A stretch of DNA of 36,272 nt from an uncultured Lachnospiraceae bacterium (GTDB lineage: Bacteria; Bacillota; Clostridia; Lachnospirales; Lachnospiraceae): contig CANQBH010000021.1 of the NCBI GenBank assembly GCA_947589155.1, forward strand, positions 1 through 36,272, read 5' to 3'. Each line of letters begins with the position of its first letter. Position 1 is the first letter of the stretch. Made by a program: the position numbers and the translations under genes. Of this stretch, positions 32,314 through 36,272 are shown piece after piece. The notes beneath the pieces were generated by a model, which saw only the letters and a list, made by a program, of their open reading frames with translations, was not told where the DNA came from and searched no databases.

Positions 32314-32887
32314 ATGCTTTTCGTTCCTTTCCTATCTGATACACGCCCCGTTCCGTCGCGAGCCAATCCATCGCCGCGTCAGAGACGTCCATTGGCAGCG
32401 TTTCAACCGTCTGGCAGAAAAACGCCGCGCCGATCCGCACCAGCGCCGGATGCGCGTTCAAAAACCGGTCGTAATACCCTTTCCCGTGTCCGATCCGTCC
32501 GCCCCGCCGGTCAAATCCCAGCCCCGGAACGATACAGACGCCCTCGTCCGCAGGAAGTTTTTGACATTGCCTGCGCGGCTCCATCAAATGGTACGCGCCC
32601 TCTTCCAGATCGTTTTCCAAACTGCGGATCTGCAAAAAGACCAGATCGTCCCCTTCCACACGCGGCAGGCCAACCGTCCTTCCATTTTCCAGCAGCGCGA
32701 GGATCGCCGGACGCACGTCCGCTTCCGTCCCCTGCGGATGATACAAAAAGACCGGCAGATTTGCCTCCGCGATCAAAGGAAACGCGATCAAATGCTGCGA
32801 AAGCAGAGTTCCCGCTTTCTTCCGCATCTCCTCCGACATGGCTTTTCTGCAATTCAGAAGCATACGGCGGGCTTCATCTTTTTCCAT
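32294..32887 (-). CDS. 5-formyltetrahydrofolate cyclo-ligase
   Basis: The enzyme converts 5-formyltetrahydrofolate to 5,10-methenyltetrahydrofolate with ATP. The 197-residue protein has the family ATP/substrate motif [22 protein letters not shown] (119-140), preceded by [14 protein letters not shown]. The start at 32887 (MEKDEARR) was chosen over an upstream in-frame start because it matches the family's N-terminal length; it overlaps the DUF896 gene by 14 nt. The stop overlaps proA by 20 nt. It is close to the ygfA/fau family. Confidence 0.93.
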   Translation of the reverse strand: MEKDEARRMLLNCRKAMSEEMRKKAGTLLSQHLIAFPLIAEANLPVFLYHPQGTEADVRPAILALLENGRTVGLPRVEGDDLVFLQIRSLENDLEEGAYHLMEPRRQCQKLPADEGVCIVPGLGFDRRGGRIGHGKGYYDRFLNAHPALVRIGAAFFCQTVETLPMDVSDAAMDWLATERGVYQIGKERKAYERDVR

Positions 32888-33086
32888 AGGTCTCACCCAG
32901 ATTGACGACCGAGCCGTCCTCCTGCTCAATATCGATACGATCCAACTGCATACGGACATTCCGCCGGACGGACGCGAGAAATTCCGCGCGCAGTTCCTGC
33001 TGTTCGCGCTTTTCTTCCGCCGACAGCCCGACGTCTTTGGATTTATGGTAGAGTTCGTTGATCCGTGCGATCTTTTCTTCCGTCAT
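32874..33086 (-). CDS. DUF896 (UPF0291, YnzC-like) protein
   Basis: A 70-residue all-helical cytoplasmic protein. The DUF896 pattern is clear: MTEEKIARINELYHKSKDVG, then LSAEEKREQQELRAEFLASVRRNVRMQL. Bacillus YnzC belongs to this family, is linked to the SOS regulon, and its function is unknown. It overlaps proB by 4 nt and the cyclo-ligase gene by 14 nt, so it is co-translated with both. Confidence 0.92.
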   Translation of the reverse strand: MTEEKIARINELYHKSKDVGLSAEEKREQQELRAEFLASVRRNVRMQLDRIDIEQEDGSVVNLGETYGKR

Positions 33087-33931
33087 AGTTCCATGTGCTC
33101 CTCTATAAAATCCGACAGGTAGAAATCCTCCCGGGGATCGGCCAAAAAAACGGTGCCGCGGAAGCGGTCTTCCATGATCTCATGCAGGATGCCGACGTCC
33201 CTGCCGTTGGCGATCACCATATCCGCGCCGGACCATGTAGCGATCCGCGCCGCCGTCAGTTTTGTCGCCATGCCGCCGGTGCCGACGTCGCTTCCCGCCG
33301 CGCTTCCCGCCATATGGTAGATCTCATCGTCCAGCCGCTGCACCACGCCCACCAGTTCCGCCTGCGGATCACGCCGCGGGTCGTCCGTATAGAGCCCGTC
33401 GATATCCGAAAGCAGGATCAGAAGATCGGCATGAATCAGCGCCGCCACCAGCGCCGCCAGCGAATCGTTGTCGCCGAAGCGGATCTCATAGGTATTGACC
33501 GTGTCGTTTTCATTGACAACGGGGATCACGTCCAGACGGAAAAGTTCTTCAAACGTGTTCTGCGCGTTCTTTCGCGCCACCGGATCGGTCATCGTCTTTT
33601 TTGTCATCAGGACCTGTCCGCACCGCTGATGGTATTCGCTGAACAGTTTTTGATACGTCATCATCAGATTCGCCTGTCCCACAGCCGCGCACGCCTGTTT
33701 GGTCGCGATCTCGTCCGGCCGCTTCTGGATGCCGAGGATCTTCCTTCCGACGGCGATCGCTCCGGAAGATACCAGACAGACGTCGATGTTTCTGTTTTTG
33801 AGATCGCATAGTTCGCGGACCAGTTTTTCCAGTTTGATAAAATCAAGCTGTCCCGTCTTTTCATGCTGCAAAGACGAAGAACCGATCTTTACGACGATAC
33901 GCTTTTTTGTGTCAAATGACATGCCTCTCAT
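33083..33931 (-). CDS. proB: Glutamate 5-kinase, short form without PUA domain
   Basis: ProB phosphorylates glutamate in the first and feedback-controlled step of proline synthesis. The 282-residue protein contains only the amino-acid kinase domain: VVKIGSSSL (13-21), LVSSGAIAVG (53-62), VVNENDTV (138-145), and the GGMATKLTAARIA segment. The C-terminal PUA domain of the E. coli enzyme (367 residues) is missing. Starts at 33931 and 33922 are both possible; GGGAG lies 10 nt before the first. It has a good promoter and is the first gene of the long minus-strand run. Confidence 0.95.
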   Translation of the reverse strand: MRGMSFDTKKRIVVKIGSSSLQHEKTGQLDFIKLEKLVRELCDLKNRNIDVCLVSSGAIAVGRKILGIQKRPDEIATKQACAAVGQANLMMTYQKLFSEYHQRCGQVLMTKKTMTDPVARKNAQNTFEELFRLDVIPVVNENDTVNTYEIRFGDNDSLAALVAALIHADLLILLSDIDGLYTDDPRRDPQAELVGVVQRLDDEIYHMAGSAAGSDVGTGGMATKLTAARIATWSGADMVIANGRDVGILHEIMEDRFRGTVFLADPREDFYLSDFIEEHMEL

Positions 33932-33968
33932 GATGCGCGTTCTCCCATAGTCCTGATAAACCTATATT

Positions 33969-33997
33969 ATTATATCGGAATCGTCGCCTGATTGCAA
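33969..33997 (-). promoter_or_regulatory. Sigma-A promoter for the proB operon
   Basis: Minus-strand TTGCAA (33992-33997), 17 bp, then TATAAT (33969-33974). It drives the run beginning with proB. The -35 box is self-complementary and lies 9 bp from the divergent apbE -35 box. Confidence 0.75.
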
Positions 33998-34006
33998 TGG
34001 GAGGAG

Positions 34007-34035
34007 TGGACGAATCTTCGCCCATCTGCTATGAT
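34007..34035 (+). promoter_or_regulatory. Probable promoter for apbE
   Basis: TGGACG (34007-34012), 17 bp, then TATGAT (34030-34035). The -10 box matches at 5/6 and the -35 box at 4/6. It is 25 nt before the apbE start. Confidence 0.5.
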
Positions 34036-34060
34036 TAGGGAAGTTTGTAAGGAGAATGTG

Positions 34061-35074
34061 ATGAAAAAGAAAACTGCTGCGTTTATTATGGCCTGCCTTT
34101 TGTGCGTATGCTTTTTTGGCGGATGCGCGCCGGCAAAAAATCAGCCGGTGAGCAAAACCGGCGTTTATTTTGATACGGTCATTACGCTGACGCTCTATGA
34201 CAAAGACGCGTCCCGCCATATCAAGGCCTGTTTTTCCATGGCGGAACACTATGAAGATCTGTTCAGCCGCACGAAAGAAGGCAGCGATATATGGAACATC
34301 AACCACAGCAACGGACAGACGGTGTCCGTCGATCCGGAAACGTTTGCGCTGATTGGGCAGGCAAAAGCCTACGGCGACGCCAGCGGCGGCCTGTTTGACA
34401 TCACGATCGGCGCTTTGACGTCCCTCTGGGATTTTACGTCTGACGATCCGCAGATCCCGTCCGCTGCGCAAATCAGCGCCGCCCTTCCCGCCGTAGATTA
34501 CCGCGGGATCCGCCTGTATGAAGACACAACAGGCGTACAACTCGCCTCCGAAAACGCGATGCTCGATCTCGGCGGCATCGCAAAGGGATATGTCGCCGAT
34601 CGGATGAAAGACTATCTGCTTTCGCAGGGCGTCGATCAGGGGATCATCAACCTCGGCGGCAATATCCTCTGCCTCGGCCCAAAGGACGGCGACGAAAAGG
34701 AATATAACATCGCCATCCAGAAACCGTTCTCCGACAACGGCGAACCCATCGCCTCCCTTCGGGTCAGCGACGCTTCCGTGGTGACTTCCGGCACCTACCA
34801 GCGGTGCTTTGAAAAAGACGGCGTGCTTTATCATCATATTTTGGATCCGTCCAGCGGCTATCCCGCAAATAACGGCCTTGCCTCCGTGACGGTCGTCAGC
34901 AGCCGTTCCGCGGACGGGGACGCTTTGAGCACCGCTTGCTTTCTCATGGGGCTTACGGACGGGATGGCGTATATCGAACGTCTGGAAAACACCGAGGCGG
35001 TCTTCATCACCGACGACGGTCAGATCCACACGACCTCCGGAATCGGAAGCGCCATCCCGTTCACCCTTATCTGA
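34061..35074 (+). CDS. apbE: FAD:protein FMN transferase (ApbE family), lipoprotein
   Basis: ApbE attaches FMN covalently to threonine or serine of redox proteins outside the membrane, such as RnfG/NqrC and extracellular electron transfer proteins. The 337-residue precursor has a signal peptide ending in a lipobox (CFFGGC, lipidated Cys22), then GGLFDITIGALTSLWDF (109-125), LDLGGIAKGYVADRM (168-182), GIINLGGNI (194-202), HHILDPSSGYPA (258-269) and GDALSTACFLMG (286-297), which covers the FAD- and metal-binding sites. AAGGAG precedes the ATG. No flavinylation target (SGAT-type motif) was noticed nearby. Its 3' end overlaps the RHH gene by 8 bp, convergently. Confidence 0.95.
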   Translation: MKKKTAAFIMACLLCVCFFGGCAPAKNQPVSKTGVYFDTVITLTLYDKDASRHIKACFSMAEHYEDLFSRTKEGSDIWNINHSNGQTVSVDPETFALIGQAKAYGDASGGLFDITIGALTSLWDFTSDDPQIPSAAQISAALPAVDYRGIRLYEDTTGVQLASENAMLDLGGIAKGYVADRMKDYLLSQGVDQGIINLGGNILCLGPKDGDEKEYNIAIQKPFSDNGEPIASLRVSDASVVTSGTYQRCFEKDGVLYHHILDPSSGYPANNGLASVTVVSSRSADGDALSTACFLMGLTDGMAYIERLENTEAVFITDDGQIHTTSGIGSAIPFTLI

Positions 35075-35264
35075 TGTCCAGTTCGGGCGGGACGTCGATC
35101 TCCTCGCCCACATATTTTCCGTCTTTTTTTCTCTGTCTTACGCACTCCGATAAAAGATATTCGATCTGTCCGTTGACCGAGCGGAAATCGTCTTCCGCCC
35201 AGGCGGCAATGTCGGCATATAATTTTTCGGACAGTCGGAGCGGTATCTGCTTCTTTTCCGCCAT
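35067..35264 (-). CDS. Arc-type ribbon-helix-helix DNA-binding protein
   Basis: A 65-residue protein with the Arc/MetJ fold: a short strand KQIPLRLSEKLYADIAAWAE and the second helix region RSVNGQIEYLLSECVRQRKK. It then ends in VPPELDIR. It probably binds DNA as a dimer, but no target is known. Its ATG overlaps the stop of the SPFH gene by 4 nt, so the two are translated together. It is not a recognised antitoxin pair: the upstream gene is not a toxin. Alternative roles include regulation of the SPFH gene itself. Confidence 0.85.
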   Translation of the reverse strand: MAEKKQIPLRLSEKLYADIAAWAEDDFRSVNGQIEYLLSECVRQRKKDGKYVGEEIDVPPELDIR

Positions 35265-36253
35265 CAGTACAGGCTGCCGGCGTTGACGATCGGCTGGGTA
35301 TCGTGGTTGCCGCACAATACCACCAGAAGATTAGAGACCATGGCCGCCTTTCTCTCCTCATCCAGATCCACCAGCTGCTTTTCATTTAACTGTTCCAGCG
35401 CCATAGAAACCATGCCGACCGCGCCGTCTACGATCATCTTTCGCGCGTCGATGATCGCGCTGGCCTGCTGCCGCTGCAGCATCACGGACGCGATCTCAGG
35501 CGCGTAGGCGAGATAGGTGATCCTTGCTTCAACCACTTCCAGACCCGCTTCCCTGACCTTGGTCTGGATCTCACGCTTGATTCGATCGGCTACGACTTCC
35601 GCGGAACCCCGCAGACTGCCCTCGTCCGCATTGCCGTCTCCCGTCGTATCGATGCCCGGCGCCACGTCGTAAGGATACAGACGGACGATATCGCGCAGCG
35701 CGGCGTCGCATTGCAGGGAAAGGTATTCCTTATAATTGTCCACATTAAAGACCGCCTGCGCCGTATCGCTGACTTTCCAGATCACCGCGATTGCGATCTC
35801 AACCGGATTGCCGAGGCAGTCGTTGATCTTCTGCCTTCCGTTGTTCAGCGTCATGGCTTTCAGCGAGATCTTTTTCGATACCGCCTGCGCGTTCTGCGCA
35901 TTACCGGAAGGAATCTGCAAAGCGTTCCCGCTGCCGATCGTATCGCCGCTCTGCGCAAGTTTTGTCGCGGAAGCAGGATTGACGGCCGTACAGAACGGAT
36001 TCACAAAGTAGAACCCCGCTTCGCGGATCGTTCCCTTATAATTGCCGAACAGCGTCAAAACCAGCGCCTCCTGCGGCTTCAAAACCTTCAGTCCCAGAAA
36101 CGGGATCCAGCCGAGACAGACGATCAGGATCCCAAGGAACAGTAAAGCACCGCTCTCCGCGATCATCAGCAATACGCCTGCAAGCAGCAAAAGGATCGTC
36201 AGGCACAGGACAAGCATTCCGTTTTTGTGTTTCGTATAAATCTTTTCTTTCAT
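35264..36253 (-). CDS. SPFH/Band 7 domain membrane protein
   Basis: A stomatin/flotillin-type membrane scaffold. The 329-residue protein has two adjacent hydrophobic helices at the N-terminus (about 13-34 and 38-55), then LKVLKPQEALVLTLFGNYKGTIREAGFYFVNPF, the classical Band 7 opening. The SPFH core includes NPVEIAIAVIWKVSDTAQAVFNVDNY and VREAGLEVVEARITYLAYAPEIASVMLQRQQA. Its C-terminus lacks a long flotillin repeat region. SPFH proteins organise membrane microdomains or protease complexes, but this one's partner is unknown. AGGAGG lies just upstream, near the window edge. Confidence 0.93.
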   Translation of the reverse strand: MKEKIYTKHKNGMLVLCLTILLLLAGVLLMIAESGALLFLGILIVCLGWIPFLGLKVLKPQEALVLTLFGNYKGTIREAGFYFVNPFCTAVNPASATKLAQSGDTIGSGNALQIPSGNAQNAQAVSKKISLKAMTLNNGRQKINDCLGNPVEIAIAVIWKVSDTAQAVFNVDNYKEYLSLQCDAALRDIVRLYPYDVAPGIDTTGDGNADEGSLRGSAEVVADRIKREIQTKVREAGLEVVEARITYLAYAPEIASVMLQRQQASAIIDARKMIVDGAVGMVSMALEQLNEKQLVDLDEERKAAMVSNLLVVLCGNHDTQPIVNAGSLY

Positions 36254-36272
36254 AGTTTCCTCCTTTGTGCTT

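Noticed and set aside
33962-35113. A 383-codon open frame antisense to apbE
   Set aside because: ApbE motifs, signal peptide and ribosome-binding site are all on the plus strand. The antisense frame spans the intergenic promoters and has no family features.
35067-35264. RHH protein as the antitoxin of a toxin-antitoxin pair
   Set aside because: The coupled neighbour is an SPFH membrane protein and no toxin-like gene is adjacent on either side within the window.
1-36272. tRNA or rRNA genes, CRISPR arrays, insertion sequences, prophage genes
   Set aside because: No tRNA-like or rRNA segments, regularly spaced repeats, transposase or phage structural genes were seen. The absence of tRNA is by eye only; a tRNAscan run would settle it.

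Overview
The window is a gene-dense chromosomal segment of a spore-forming, low-oxygen-type Firmicute, most likely class Clostridia and probably Lachnospiraceae or a close relative. The evidence is the gene content: RecU, RemA, an alpha/beta-type SASP, YtfJ/GerW, a YlbJ-like protein, RqcH, FakA/YloV, YloU, a four-cysteine L28 and Gx_transp/NusG_II proteins. Gene order partly matches the Bacillus yloA-yloC-remA-gmk-rpoZ, rpmB/yloU-yloV-recG, rsmD-coaD-ylbJ and ytfI-ytfJ blocks. Base composition is moderately GC-rich except for a visibly AT-richer patch around 18.7-19.7 kb. No tRNA, rRNA, CRISPR array, insertion sequence or phage gene was seen.

Layout. (1) 1-4.7 kb, minus strand: the 5' part of hisZ behind a perfect consensus promoter, then recU, an RluA-type pseudouridine synthase, a YgiQ radical SAM protein and a HAD phosphatase. 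(2) 4.7-5.6 kb, plus strand: a YlbJ-like sporulation membrane protein. (3) 5.6-11.8 kb, minus strand: one tightly packed operon, yicC-remA-gmk-rpoZ-rimO-pgsA-pncC-rsmD-coaD plus a coiled-coil protein, in which most junctions are 4-nt ATGA overlaps. (4) 12.0-14.1 kb, plus strand: rqcH and a small SASP gene, closed by a terminator shared with the convergent recG. (5) 14.1-18.2 kb, minus strand: yloU-fakA-recG, divergent from rpmB at 18.4 kb. (6) 18.7-19.66 kb: an AT-rich accessory patch with one TetR regulator that has a clear promoter and a palindromic operator. (7) 19.7-33.9 kb, minus strand: an unbroken run of about nineteen genes from proB to ytfJ and a 45-residue membrane peptide. It appears to be two units, proB to ruvB and zapA to ytfJ, because a perfect TTGACA-18-TATAAT promoter for zapA lies in the end of ruvB. 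(8) 34.0-36.3 kb: a lipoprotein ApbE flavin transferase on the plus strand, convergent with an SPFH protein and an Arc-type ribbon-helix-helix protein.

How the genes work together. Most are housekeeping genes for transcription and translation (rpoZ, rpmB, rimO, miaB, rsmD, RluA-type, rqcH), recombination (recU, recG, ruvAB), lipid and cofactor synthesis (pgsA, fakA, coaD, 5-FCL, pncC), proline and histidine synthesis, and wall growth or division (zapA, a SEDS protein, a class B PBP). Sporulation proteins are scattered among them. The most suggestive grouping is NusG_II + Gx_transp + lipoprotein ApbE, families that recur in flavin-based extracytosolic electron transfer loci. I did not find an unmistakably new system. 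The best leads are that trio, the SEDS/PBP pair in a ZapA operon, the SPFH-RHH pair, the small peptide behind a terminator that also holds a ribosome-binding site, the orphan TetR patch and two uncharacterised conserved-looking proteins.
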